Shown here piece after piece: positions 54,197 through 63,699 of a DNA stretch of 64,000 nt (the first letter of the stretch is position 1; each line of letters begins with the position of its first letter). Made by a program: the position numbers and the translations under genes. This stretch comes from Lachnospiraceae bacterium (lineage in GTDB: Bacteria > Bacillota > Clostridia > Lachnospirales > Lachnospiraceae), in assembly GCA_028693165.1 (NCBI GenBank), contig JAQUVX010000011.1:1-64000 (forward strand). The letters run 5' to 3'. The notes under the pieces are model-generated. The model was not told the DNA's origin. It did no database searches and worked only from the letters and a program-made list of their open reading frames with translations.

Positions 54197-55222
54197 TTAG
54201 CAACCTATAGTCTTTCTCACTATCGGCACTTTACTAATAAATGCCACAGCCATTAAACATATCAAATATGTTACGGGAATCATCACTACCCGCCACAAAA
54301 AACGTTCCGGTGTCAGTCCCGTAATCTTAGTTTCCAGCATCATAACTTGCCTGTGCATCAAATATATACCAAAACTATACTTGGACACAACAGGTAAAAT
54401 CTTTTTGATTTTCTCTGACAATATATCATTCCAAGGAATGTTTTTTATAAATACAAACATGGCCACTGCAAATATCACAGAATGGAACTGTACATATCCT
54501 TGAATAGGTGTATACATTTTTCTCTCTATAGCTGAATAATAACATGTACATATGTAACGAAATATCATCATAAAAACACCCAATACATACAGAAAACATC
54601 TTGTTTTACGAGGGATTATCTCTCTATCAAGAAGGAATCCCAAACACACAAATATAAAATAACTCCCCACCACAGGAATATCCAGATTCCAAGTAATCCC
54701 GCCGTAATTTTTAACTAATGTATTTATAGAAACAAACACAAAATTCAACGCTACAACATACCATAATATTTTCCGATTATCAGTCAATAACGAAAAAACC
54801 GGCATTGCAAAATAGCATGCAATTAATGCCCCAAAATAATAATACGTTGATTCTATCTTATTATTAAAAAATAAATCCAGAAATGTTTTTAGTTGAAACG
54901 AATCAATAGTAGCCGCCCCTCTTATTACTTTAATGGCAAGTATAATGATACTCCAACATATCCAAGGAATAAGAACTCGAGTAAAACGCTTAAAAAAGAA
55001 GGTTTTTGTACTGTATTTCTTGCGATAATCCAACAAAGTAGCTCCACTTAACATTAAAAAAATTGGCACAGCCCAGTATGCTCCACATTCCACCCATAAG
55101 CTCTGTTTCCACGCCGCTGTGTCTGTAAATGAATGAACAAGACCATTGTGGTGCAATGCAATTACCGCTATACACGCCATCACATTCATTATATCATAAT
55201 ATAATATTCTTTCTTTATTCAT
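54197..55222 (-). CDS. Membrane acyltransferase (acyltransferase 3 family)
   Basis: 341 residues with about ten hydrophobic helices. The N-terminus (Y-Y-D-I-M-N-V-M-A-C-I-A-V-I-A-L-H-H-N-G) holds the expected conserved histidine, and F-K-R-F-T-R-V-L-I-P near residue 74 is typical. It would O-acylate sugars of the glycan. The start overlaps the end of a GT2 gene by eight bases. Confidence 0.85.
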   Translation of the reverse strand: MNKERILYYDIMNVMACIAVIALHHNGLVHSFTDTAAWKQSLWVECGAYWAVPIFLMLSGATLLDYRKKYSTKTFFFKRFTRVLIPWICWSIIILAIKVIRGAATIDSFQLKTFLDLFFNNKIESTYYYFGALIACYFAMPVFSLLTDNRKILWYVVALNFVFVSINTLVKNYGGITWNLDIPVVGSYFIFVCLGFLLDREIIPRKTRCFLYVLGVFMMIFRYICTCYYSAIERKMYTPIQGYVQFHSVIFAVAMFVFIKNIPWNDILSEKIKKILPVVSKYSFGIYLMHRQVMMLETKITGLTPERFLWRVVMIPVTYLICLMAVAFISKVPIVRKTIGC

Positions 55223-56198
55223 CCACTGTTCCCCTTGGGTTCGACAAAATTATTAGGAACTGTTTATACTGTTCTTCAGAGAAAAAATAACTTCTCGGAT
55301 ATTTTGCAATATCTAGCTTAGCAAAACCCGAAGTACGCAGTAACTCATAAGTCCTCTCATGCGCTAACCCCTTCATAGTATTTAACTGCCATAAGGAAAA
55401 TTCCAGCGCCCAATTAACATATGCTTTCTTATATATTTCATATAATCCAACATCCTTTAATTCTTGCTGCATAGCCAGCAGAGCCACATAAAAACAGTCC
55501 CAAGATTTTTCTCGCGTTGATGATAATGATGTTGAAATCTCAATTCTTTGATGCGCAAAAACCCGATCTAAAGCAACAATACGAGATGCCTTGGCTAATC
55601 CAATAAAAACAAAAAACATATCGTTTGTCGTTCGCAAATTCTGATATTTTAATCCCGTTTGTTCTACAAATTCACGTTTAAATAACTTATCCCATGCCCA
55701 CCCGTTATACATACGAAATATATTATCCCGATATTGTTCTTCATGTGGATCAAATGCTTTTTCCAACGGAAAATATTGTTTACGGAAAGACCATTGACAA
55801 GGCTCAAACCGACTTGTACTCTGAACAAAGAGATTTGCTGCAAACACACATATATCTGCACGCTCAACACTCGCTATACGATATGCCACCTCTAACATAT
55901 CTGGTTCAAAAAAATCATCTGAATCAAGAAATGATAAATATTCACCTTTTGCCACTTGCAATCCATTATTGCGTGCAGCACCAGCTCCTTGGTTTTTTTG
56001 ATCTAAAATCTTTACTCGATTATCTTGCGCCTCATATTTCTTTAAAATTTCCAGCGAGGAATCTGTTGATCCATCATTTACACAAATGACTTCTATCTCT
56101 CGCAATGTCTGATTCAAAACACTATCCAGGCATTCAGACAAATACTTTTCTGCATTATATATTGCTATAATTACGGAAACCTTTACATACTCTTTCAT
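55215..56198 (-). CDS. Glycosyltransferase family 2
   Basis: 327 residues. V-S-V-I-I-A-I-Y-N-A-E, V-N-D-G-S-T-D-S-S and F-L-D-S-D-D-F mark the GT2 core. The C-terminal half (W-A-W-D-K-L-F-K-R-E-F and beyond) has the layout of capsule glycosyltransferases related to the protein encoded at 46228. It lacks the S-Y-R-I-G-R type tail of its neighbours. Confidence 0.87.
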   Translation of the reverse strand: MKEYVKVSVIIAIYNAEKYLSECLDSVLNQTLREIEVICVNDGSTDSSLEILKKYEAQDNRVKILDQKNQGAGAARNNGLQVAKGEYLSFLDSDDFFEPDMLEVAYRIASVERADICVFAANLFVQSTSRFEPCQWSFRKQYFPLEKAFDPHEEQYRDNIFRMYNGWAWDKLFKREFVEQTGLKYQNLRTTNDMFFVFIGLAKASRIVALDRVFAHQRIEISTSLSSTREKSWDCFYVALLAMQQELKDVGLYEIYKKAYVNWALEFSLWQLNTMKGLAHERTYELLRTSGFAKLDIAKYPRSYFFSEEQYKQFLIILSNPRGTVDE

Positions 56199-56214
56199 CT
56201 CCCAAATTCAACCA

Positions 56215-57363
56215 TCACTTTCTCGATATAATCTCTCTAACCCGCCTCGGTATCGCTGTTATTATACGCCCTGCTTTAAACGATTTTGAGTTTTCCATGT
56301 CGTGGAACTGATGTTTCAAATCATCTAATTCTGCTTCTTTTTGCTGCAAAGCCTGAGCCATGTCTTCTGGCGTCTTGTAGATACCACAAACCTTGCTGCA
56401 CTCCTCCAGATAATACCGATCCATTTCATGCATAATTCTTTGCAAATTATTCCAATTTTGCTCCGAAAAATAATCCTTATCCAAAGTATTCGCTTCTTCT
56501 GCCTTCAAATACTCTTTTCTCATCTCTAATAAAAAAGCGTATTTATAGCCAAATGATAACCGCTCTAAATTCCATCTATATGACTCATATTTCAATGCAT
56601 TCTTTAAGATTTCAAAGCATTCCTTTTTTTCAGGATTTTCCTCCAAATACTTTTCCATTTCACGATATTCGTCGCATAGGCAAAACACCTTTGCACCGGA
56701 TTTCACTGACGAATTCTCATTATCGACCCGATAGTGAAGATACGCTTCCTTTGTCAAATACACTCTTTCTGCGCTTGTCCAAACTTTAAATGCAAAAGAG
56801 GTATCCTGATAAGAGGCTCCTGGTGTTTCATTGAAGCGCACATTATTTTCTATAAGCATCTTTCGCCTGTAAATACCGCTCCATATGCATGGAGCAACAC
56901 GCATAATATTCTTATATTCTTTCGGCGAAAATACCTCATCGTAATGATTATAAGGCTTAAGAACCTCAAAGAATGTGTTTTGTGGTTCTGGTTTTGATAT
57001 ATACCGATAATAATTAGCTTTTACAACATCTGCATCATTATCTTTGGCCATATTATATAGCTGTTCAAACATATCCTCCGACACATAATCATCCGTTTCA
57101 ACAATGCCTATATATTCGCCTTCTGCCAAATCTAAGGCAACGTTCATACTATGCCCATATCCTGAGTTTGGTTTATGTACAATATGTACTCGGGGATCTT
57201 TCCTTGCATAAAGATCCAGGATTTCCCCCGTACTATCTTTAGAGCCGTCATTAACACAAATAATTTCAATATCCTCTAATGTCTGAGAAATGACACTTTT
57301 CATGCATTCATCAATGAACTTCTCCACATTACATGCCGGCATTAAAATTGAAACCTTCGCCAT
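56215..57363 (-). CDS. Glycosyltransferase family 2 with S-F-K-A-G-R tail
   Basis: 382 residues, clearly paralogous to the protein encoded at 47200-48369: both share G-Y-G-x-S-M-N near 70, V-E-T/S-D-D-Y near 92, and N-E-T-P-G-A-S-Y-Q-D near 180. GT2 motifs are V-S-I-L-M-P-A-C-N-V-E and V-N-D-G-S-K-D-S-T. After a coiled-coil-like stretch (Q-Q-K-E-A-E-L-D-D-L) the C-terminus reads N-S-K-S-F-K-A-G-R-I-I-T-A-I-P-R-R. Confidence 0.88.
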   Translation of the reverse strand: MAKVSILMPACNVEKFIDECMKSVISQTLEDIEIICVNDGSKDSTGEILDLYARKDPRVHIVHKPNSGYGHSMNVALDLAEGEYIGIVETDDYVSEDMFEQLYNMAKDNDADVVKANYYRYISKPEPQNTFFEVLKPYNHYDEVFSPKEYKNIMRVAPCIWSGIYRRKMLIENNVRFNETPGASYQDTSFAFKVWTSAERVYLTKEAYLHYRVDNENSSVKSGAKVFCLCDEYREMEKYLEENPEKKECFEILKNALKYESYRWNLERLSFGYKYAFLLEMRKEYLKAEEANTLDKDYFSEQNWNNLQRIMHEMDRYYLEECSKVCGIYKTPEDMAQALQQKEAELDDLKHQFHDMENSKSFKAGRIITAIPRRVREIISRK

Positions 57364-57382
57364 ACTCTCTTCCTCCCATTTT

Positions 57383-58525
57383 TTATGACCTATTTAAATA
57401 CTTTTCTTTTATAATCTGAAGAACTTCACACACCCCACCCCGCATAAACACACGACAACAAGTTCTGATTTTTCTCGGAATACAGGTAATTATTCTTCCA
57501 ACCCTATAGGAAACAGAATTCTGCATACAATTAAACTGATATTCTAAATCATGCACCTTGTCTTCCGCATTTTTTAATCGTACATTTTTCAGTCTTGCAA
57601 TTTCATCCAGATCAGCCATGATGACCACTTCAAAAAGATATCTTTGCAGCGGTGTACATTTTTCTATAAACTTTTCTTTTTCTTCCGGTTCAATGTTATT
57701 ATACAGTCGTCTAATATGATACATAAGCCCACGAAGAACCCCCATAACTGCATCCTGCTGCTGCATGGTACACTCGAGCATTGAAGCAGCTTTTATCTGT
57801 TCAATAAAACAAGCATAATATCCATATAGATTTGCACAGCCCTCTTTTCTCGTCATTACAGAGTTCTCATGTACTCTGCGATAAAAATATATGGCATTAA
57901 TACATTTTGTTCTAGAAGCATTCATAAGAACAAGAAAACCAAATAGATTATCCTCATGAATAATGCCCTCATAAAAACAGATATTATTCTCTTTTAGATA
58001 TTCCCGCCGGATAAATTGTAAGCATGGCGAAACTATGTAATCACCGTTTTTTTGCAGTAATAGCAGCATATTTTTTCCGTCCACGATATCAGGATAGCTG
58101 CCCGTTCGCAAATAACGATCATAAAAATCCGTTCGATCTTCCTCTAATCTTTGATTTTCATAAAATGTATTGGCCGAAAAATATAATACATCCAGTTCTT
58201 CACGTTCACTTATATGCCACATTTCTTCTAACGCAGTTGCTATCAGCAGATCATCACTGTCCATACAATAGATATACTTTCCTACTGCTATTTCCAATCC
58301 AGCATTTCTTGCTGCTGATTGTCCCGCATTATCTTGATTAATCAAACGAATATTTTTATGATGCTTGGCATATTCTGATACAACTAATTCTGATCCATCG
58401 GTAGATCCATCATTAATACAAATTATCTCAATCTCTGACAGCGTCTGATTAAGCATACAATTTAATGTTTCTTCAAGATACTCTTTTGTATTGTATATTG
58501 GGATAATTACTGAAACTTTAGTCAT
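57383..58525 (-). CDS. Glycosyltransferase family 2 with S-Y-R-V-G-R tail
   Basis: 380 residues. V-S-V-I-I-P-I-Y-N-T-K, I-N-D-G-S-T-D-G-S and C-M-D-S-D-D-L are the GT2 motifs. It has a coiled-coil-like stretch followed by N-S-V-S-Y-R-V-G-R-I-I-T-C-I-P-R-K and a short extra tail. Its core differs from the 47200/56215 pair, so the shared tail has been kept or exchanged between different catalytic domains. Confidence 0.87.
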   Translation of the reverse strand: MTKVSVIIPIYNTKEYLEETLNCMLNQTLSEIEIICINDGSTDGSELVVSEYAKHHKNIRLINQDNAGQSAARNAGLEIAVGKYIYCMDSDDLLIATALEEMWHISEREELDVLYFSANTFYENQRLEEDRTDFYDRYLRTGSYPDIVDGKNMLLLLQKNGDYIVSPCLQFIRREYLKENNICFYEGIIHEDNLFGFLVLMNASRTKCINAIYFYRRVHENSVMTRKEGCANLYGYYACFIEQIKAASMLECTMQQQDAVMGVLRGLMYHIRRLYNNIEPEEKEKFIEKCTPLQRYLFEVVIMADLDEIARLKNVRLKNAEDKVHDLEYQFNCMQNSVSYRVGRIITCIPRKIRTCCRVFMRGGVCEVLQIIKEKYLNRS

Positions 58526-58555
58526 AACCTTTTACCTTTTTCCTCATCTATCTTC

Positions 58556-59590
58556 TCAAAATGTACATGCCCATTCCAAATCTTTAGAAGTTATAACAGC
58601 CAGATCTTTGGCTCCTTCATATTTTGCCATAACATATTCGATTCCATTCTCATCTAAAAGATTCTTCATATATTCCACAGTTCCTTGCTCACCTTTACGG
58701 TTATAATCGTCAATCAGAATCACAAAAGAGCTTGCAAGACAAGATGGCATAATTTTAGCAACATCTATTCGTGAATAAATTTCCATGTCTCCCCCCCATG
58801 GACCATCAATCACAATCAAATTATATTTCTGTGGCATAATTCCATCCGCAAAATTCTGATAAGATCGGATCTCTGCAACATCATTCAATTCATCGTGCAC
58901 TAATGGTTTTAATAAAATCTCTGTCTTTTTAGACAAAAAATTTGTTTTATTATAATTTTCAATCCATGCTCTATCATGCTCCACAACTTTGTGAAGAATG
59001 TCCTCATTATACTCTACATATTGAGAAATCATTTTTGTACTTTGTCCGAGACCCAATTCTAATATAGCCCTGGGTTGTACCTCATTCAAAACTCGAAACA
59101 GCACATAGAGTGTCTGATAACCAATAGCCCATCTTCCTGGAGTGAAATTTTCTTCAGACATCCATTCCGCATTTTTTGTTGCATCATGAAAAACATTAGC
59201 CCAAATATTTTCTTCAGTGAAACGACGGTTTGATCTTATGAGATTCATCATCTGTGTTAATAAATTCCACTGTTTTTCTATCTCTTCTGCTTGATGAACT
59301 TGCCCTGATTTGACTGTCATACTATATTCTCGATTGCTATTTAATATCTGTTCTAATTTTCCTATACTCTGTTTATTGCACTCTGTGAAATACTGGATGA
59401 TTTCTTTCTGATTTTTATTCATCTGCGTTATTTCTTGAATTAATATTTCTATCTGAACGTCAACTTTATTAATTTTCTCACACAGTTCTTGTTGATCCAT
59501 CTTTTGTTTGAGTGACAATTCTTCCATCTGCTCACAGAATTTTTTTCTGCTCACAGGCAATTTACTCTTGATTTTTTCAATTATTTTCAT
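58556..59590 (-). CDS. SAM-dependent methyltransferase with coiled-coil N-terminus
   Basis: 344 residues from M-K-I-I-E-K-I-K. The first 110 residues are a coiled coil (Q-E-L-C-E-K-I-N-K-V-D through T-E-C-N-K-Q). The Rossmann domain starts near residue 170, with L-E-L-G-L-G-Q-S-T as the SAM-binding loop and V-I-D-G-P-W-G-G-D as the acidic motif. Similar proteins lie in glycan loci and may cap or modify the chain, with the coiled coil acting as a molecular ruler as in WbdD-type terminators; this is inference. A run of seven G (58791-58797) codes for W-G-G-D. Confidence 0.75.
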   Translation of the reverse strand: MKIIEKIKSKLPVSRKKFCEQMEELSLKQKMDQQELCEKINKVDVQIEILIQEITQMNKNQKEIIQYFTECNKQSIGKLEQILNSNREYSMTVKSGQVHQAEEIEKQWNLLTQMMNLIRSNRRFTEENIWANVFHDATKNAEWMSEENFTPGRWAIGYQTLYVLFRVLNEVQPRAILELGLGQSTKMISQYVEYNEDILHKVVEHDRAWIENYNKTNFLSKKTEILLKPLVHDELNDVAEIRSYQNFADGIMPQKYNLIVIDGPWGGDMEIYSRIDVAKIMPSCLASSFVILIDDYNRKGEQGTVEYMKNLLDENGIEYVMAKYEGAKDLAVITSKDLEWACTF

Positions 59591-59662
59591 GGCTGATCTC
59601 TCCATTCTCAAAATCCTATCATCATCTTAAATATCTATCCCAAAATTCTACTAACATCAATT

Positions 59663-60226
59663 TCATGCTGCCAAGCTTGTCTGTTCCCCAAATGCTTCAA
59701 GAATCCCTCTCGTAAATCCACCATCTCCCTCTAGATTTGGATAGATTTTCATCTGCGAAAGCGCTTCCCACTGTAATGTTTGACCATCTGCTGATACAAA
59801 AACAGACAATCGACCATGCAAAGGCGCGCAGGGATTGTCTAAAATATTTTTTTCAATTTTTCTAAAATTGTCTTCTACGTAATTTTCACGTTTATACGTG
59901 CAAATTACCGCAGCCAAATAAATCGGCCGATAAGGTTTATCTTCAACTAATGTTGTATAACGATAGGCAGACAAGCACACCATTTCACGAAGTACACTTC
60001 CCTTCAGTTTTATCTCCAGATTCACTTCTTTCACAGTCGTATACTTATTGCATTCGCCTGCTGAAAATCCATTAAAATAAGTATCAATGCTGCATACCGT
60101 GCTATTTGGAATATGCACACACTGCTTTTCCTTATCAAAACAAATCCCCGCATCAGCTCTTATATATAATTGTTCTTCCTGACCTTCTGTCGGCCAGATA
60201 CATGGCTGTAAAATAATGTTTTTCAT
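59663..60226 (-). pseudogene. Truncated GlfT2-like galactofuranosyltransferase
   Basis: 187 residues that match the first third of the intact GlfT2-like protein at 61856. The N-terminal beta domain has the same K-Y-T element, then I-C-T-Y-K-R-E-N-Y-V matches I-C-T-Y-R-R-E-T-Y-V, then V-S-A-D-G-Q-T-L-Q. A short deletion follows, and G-G-F-T-R-G-I-L-E is the last conserved stretch before a foreign tail and stop. The whole catalytic part with the D-D-D metal site is missing. It is probably a degraded duplicate, although a residual sugar-binding role cannot be excluded. Confidence 0.8.
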
Positions 60227-60244
60227 CAGATCACCTTTTATCGG

Positions 60245-60988
60245 TTATTTGTGCATCTTCATATATGCATCACATACTGGCCCCACTTCGCCCGACATTT
60301 TCATATGTCCATGATCAAGCCACATTGCATGATCACATAATTTTCGTACCGATTCAATATTGTGCGACACAAACAGCAACGTAGTTCCACCACTTAGCAT
60401 TCGATTCATGCGTTCCATACACTTTTGCTGGAACAAGTAATCTCCTACTGCAAGAATTTCATCACAAATTAAAATATCCGGATCTACCATCGTTGCCACT
60501 GAGAACCCTAATCTGGCAGTCATACCCGACGAGAAATTCTTGATTGGAGTATCAAGGAAATCATGAAGTTCTGCAAAATCCACGATTTCGTCAAAATGCT
60601 CATCCATGAATTTCTTAGAATGCCCAAGAACCGTTCCGTTCAGATAAATATTTTCTCGCGCTGTCAGGTTGGCATCAAATCCCGCTCCCAGTTCAATCAG
60701 TGGTGCAACCTCTCCTCTAACCACGATATTCCCCTTATATGGCTTTAAAATACCGCTAATGGCCTTTAGCAGAGTTGATTTTCCAGATCCATTCACTCCA
60801 ATGAGCGCCCATGCTTCCCCACGCTTTACTTTCATACTAACATCCTGAACTGCTAAAAACTCTTGGAAAATCAATTCCTTCTTAACCAGCTTAATAACAT
60901 ATTCTTTTAAATTATCTATTTTTTCACTTGCCATATTAAAACGAATGGTTACATCATTCACCTCAATCGCATAATCTTCACTCATCAT
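60245..60988 (-). CDS. Polysaccharide ABC transporter, ATP-binding subunit (Wzt/TagH type)
   Basis: About 247 residues from the M-M-S-E-D-Y start; a TTG four codons earlier is less likely. Walker A is G-V-N-G-S-G-K-S-T, the signature is F-S-S-G-M-T-A-R-L-G-F, and Walker B is I-L-I-C-D-E. The G-A-G-F-D-A-N-L-T-A-R-E-N Q-loop region is typical of O-antigen and teichoic acid exporters. It has no C-terminal carbohydrate-binding domain, so it should export without recognising a chain-end cap. It follows the permease gene by 15 bases and together they move lipid-linked glycan across the membrane. Confidence 0.93.
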   Translation of the reverse strand: MMSEDYAIEVNDVTIRFNMASEKIDNLKEYVIKLVKKELIFQEFLAVQDVSMKVKRGEAWALIGVNGSGKSTLLKAISGILKPYKGNIVVRGEVAPLIELGAGFDANLTARENIYLNGTVLGHSKKFMDEHFDEIVDFAELHDFLDTPIKNFSSGMTARLGFSVATMVDPDILICDEILAVGDYLFQQKCMERMNRMLSGGTTLLFVSHNIESVRKLCDHAMWLDHGHMKMSGEVGPVCDAYMKMHK

Positions 60989-61003
60989 AATTCCATCCAA
61001 TCT

Positions 61004-61792
61004 TTAAATATATAAGATAAATTCATCCTGTTTTCTCTTGAATGTCATCAAGCCAATTCCCAGCATTCCGAATGCCATGATCCAACCCCCGATTGTAATA
61101 CGCCATCCCGGTACATGACCATAATAGACCACATCACGGAACTGAGCGACATAATAATACAGAGGATTAAACGCTTTCACAAAGAGTCTTACAATTTCCG
61201 GCAAAGACTCTATTGGATAAAAAATCGGAGTCAAATACATCCAAGCTGTAATCACCGCATGATAGATATACTGAATATCTCGGAAAAATACATTTAACTG
61301 CGCCAAGAAAAATCCAAGCCCACAACAAAAAACATAAATCTGGATACAAACCAACGGAAATAGAACTATCGTCCAATGGAATGGTGCTCGTGTTACCAAC
61401 ATTACAATCAGCAAAGCCCCCAACGAAAACAGAAAATCGACCATGCAACTGGTAACTTTTGATAATGTGAAAATATATTTAGGTACATATGTCTTTTTAA
61501 GCAGTGCTGCATTTCCAGTTACCGAAGTCATCGCCTGTGTTGTTGCTGTTGTCATAAAGTCAAATAATGCTTTACCTGTCAAAAGATATACCGGAAAATT
61601 ATCAATATTTCGCCGAAACATCGAAGAAAATACAATAGTCATAATGGTCATTACAAATAATGGATTTAATACACTCCACAAATATCCCAAAAAGCTTCTC
61701 CGATACTTTAACTTGATATCTCTTGTGACAAGTTGTGCCAAGAGATCCCTATACTTCAAAAAAATATTAATACGGTCTTTCCATAACTTCAT
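61004..61792 (-). CDS. Polysaccharide ABC transporter, permease subunit (Wzm/TagG type)
   Basis: 262 residues with six membrane helices, the usual ABC2-type topology. R-D-I-K-L-K-Y-R-R-S-F-L-G-Y-L-W near residue 24 is the coupling region, and N-P-L-Y-Y-Y-V-A near 210 is conserved in glycan exporters. It pairs with the ATP-binding subunit just downstream. Because the locus has an ABC exporter and I see no Wzx/Wzy pair, chain polymerisation is likely finished inside the cell, apart from any steps done by DUF6020 proteins. Confidence 0.92.
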   Translation of the reverse strand: MKLWKDRINIFLKYRDLLAQLVTRDIKLKYRRSFLGYLWSVLNPLFVMTIMTIVFSSMFRRNIDNFPVYLLTGKALFDFMTTATTQAMTSVTGNAALLKKTYVPKYIFTLSKVTSCMVDFLFSLGALLIVMLVTRAPFHWTIVLFPLVCIQIYVFCCGLGFFLAQLNVFFRDIQYIYHAVITAWMYLTPIFYPIESLPEIVRLFVKAFNPLYYYVAQFRDVVYYGHVPGWRITIGGWIMAFGMLGIGLMTFKRKQDEFILYI

Positions 61793-61855
61793 AGTTTTTC
61801 TCCATCTATTTCTGACTACCGTCTTTATTTCCCAAAAAGAACCGAGAGTTTTTTA

Positions 61856-63679
61856 TTATAATTCCAAATACTTCTCCCATGATTTTTGGTTTGTTAATTT
61901 ACAAATATTGGTTCGATAATCCCGCTCCGCCGTTTTAAAGTTTCTTTCCAGTGAAACAAATGCTTTCATGATTAATAAACCAATTTTAGCAAAATCCTTA
62001 TAGTGTTTCTTCAAAAGCAACGTTCTTTCTGAACCCGGTTCATACAAAAGCACTTTACTCTGTCTGAAATTCTCGAATGGTGAGTCTGGGGAAAAGCTTA
62101 CTTTGATTGCATGTCTTTCTGCCGGAAGAAGCCAACCATTCAACGTAATATAATGAAGGAATGTGGCTTTTGTCTTTTCAACTCTTCGTTGCAACAGCTC
62201 TGCTTCTCCAAAGGTCTGCTTTCGCTCCTGAATCTGCGCTTCAACTGACTCGTATTCTTCTTTTGTAAGATATTCCTCCCAGGCTTCTAACGGCTTCATC
62301 TGATACGCCATCGCACGAATCTCTTGATTCAGAATATCCGGCTGCTGACTTGCCAGCCATTCTGTCCCCTTTAAGAAATCTTCAAATCCCTTATATACGA
62401 TCAGCGCCTCCTTGTACTTTAATCGAATTAATGCAACCAGTAGTGATTTGATTACCAGCTTTTTCGCTAACCTTTTTGTATTCCCAGTTTCCTGATGCAA
62501 TGCAATCTCCATCAGATTATTGCGCACATCATAATAGATATTGGAACCTGGAAAGGTTAATTCTGCGCCCCGGTGCCATACACTGACACCATTTAAGAAC
62601 ACAATTCCTTTATCCTTGTTCCGAAGCCCAAACTCAATGTCATCATGGTGAAAGAATAATGGAATTGGCAGATTGTCTGCTCTTACCGTGTTCAAAGAAT
62701 AGCAGCAGCACCACCATCCGGAATACCATTCATGCTCATGTCCTGTCTCTGTCAGATAAGCGCTTGTTGCCTCAGACAGTTTTCTCAAATCCAGATGCAC
62801 CCTTGGATTGATGATCTTTCCATTTTCCCAGATCTCCCCTGCACAGAACAGCCGATGTGGATAATCTTCTCTCAACATAGCTCCGCCAATCGTAATATCC
62901 TTCCATTCGTCCTTGACCACAGAAAGGAATCCATAAATGCGGACAATCGTATCCGGTTCCAACACTGCATCGTCATCCATCAGCAACACATGCGTAAATG
63001 TTTTATTTCCCTTATATTTCAAAACCTCAATCATTCCTCTTGTAAAACCACCGGCACCGCCGGCATTCATATTCGGTACTACCACCACCTTTTCTTCACA
63101 AGTCTTCCGAAGCTGTTCAAACGCTTCACAGCCCTGCAAGGTTTGTCCATTATCAATCAGATAAACCCTCACGTGATTAGCTGCCTCTATATTAGGATTC
63201 AACAGGATTTTGTCCCGTAATTGTCTTATATTTCTTGTTACATAGGTCTCTCTTCGATAAGTGCAGATATCGATGCCAATATGAACGGGATTCTGCTTTC
63301 TATCAGCAGGCAGCGTTGCCTCCAGATACCCATCCAAGCTGCGCTGCTTTGCTGCTTCGTCTTCAATCAAAGCAAACCAGAAACACCCCGTATCATATAC
63401 CCCGTACGGGAATTCAATCTGGTACTCTTGAAGTTGGGTCGAATTCAGTTCCTCCTGCTGCACATCCTGTCCATCATGTACTATAACCAGTTTTTGATAT
63501 CCCAGGCACTGAATATGCAGGGTCAACCGCTCAATATTCGTATACTTATTCCATTTTTCGAGATAAAAGAGGTTGAAATATCCGTTATAGTCAATCCTGT
63601 GTCCGTCTCTGTGGTAATATAATTCCGAGACATCACAAACCTCTTTTGTTGGAAGCAATATGCTCTGAAGTCGAATCAT
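61856..63679 (-). CDS. GlfT2-like galactofuranosyltransferase
   Basis: 607 residues. A beta-rich N-terminal domain (about 1-150), then a GT2 GT-A domain with I-C-T-Y-R-R-E near 161, G-G-A-G-G-F-T-R-G near 226 and L-L-M-D-D-D-A-V near 252 (the D-D-D metal site), and a helical C-terminal domain. W-W-C-C-C-Y near 340 and H-H-D-D-I-E-F near 362 (histidine plus acidic pair) match polymerising galactofuranosyltransferases of mycobacteria. It would use UDP-galactofuranose from Glf to build a galactan. GC content is higher than in the GT2 block on its left, closer to the chromosome average. It is the intact counterpart of the remnant at 59663. Confidence 0.88.
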   Translation of the reverse strand: MIRLQSILLPTKEVCDVSELYYHRDGHRIDYNGYFNLFYLEKWNKYTNIERLTLHIQCLGYQKLVIVHDGQDVQQEELNSTQLQEYQIEFPYGVYDTGCFWFALIEDEAAKQRSLDGYLEATLPADRKQNPVHIGIDICTYRRETYVTRNIRQLRDKILLNPNIEAANHVRVYLIDNGQTLQGCEAFEQLRKTCEEKVVVVPNMNAGGAGGFTRGMIEVLKYKGNKTFTHVLLMDDDAVLEPDTIVRIYGFLSVVKDEWKDITIGGAMLREDYPHRLFCAGEIWENGKIINPRVHLDLRKLSEATSAYLTETGHEHEWYSGWWCCCYSLNTVRADNLPIPLFFHHDDIEFGLRNKDKGIVFLNGVSVWHRGAELTFPGSNIYYDVRNNLMEIALHQETGNTKRLAKKLVIKSLLVALIRLKYKEALIVYKGFEDFLKGTEWLASQQPDILNQEIRAMAYQMKPLEAWEEYLTKEEYESVEAQIQERKQTFGEAELLQRRVEKTKATFLHYITLNGWLLPAERHAIKVSFSPDSPFENFRQSKVLLYEPGSERTLLLKKHYKDFAKIGLLIMKAFVSLERNFKTAERDYRTNICKLTNQKSWEKYLEL

Positions 63680-63699
63680 GTTTTTCCATTTCCCTCTGA

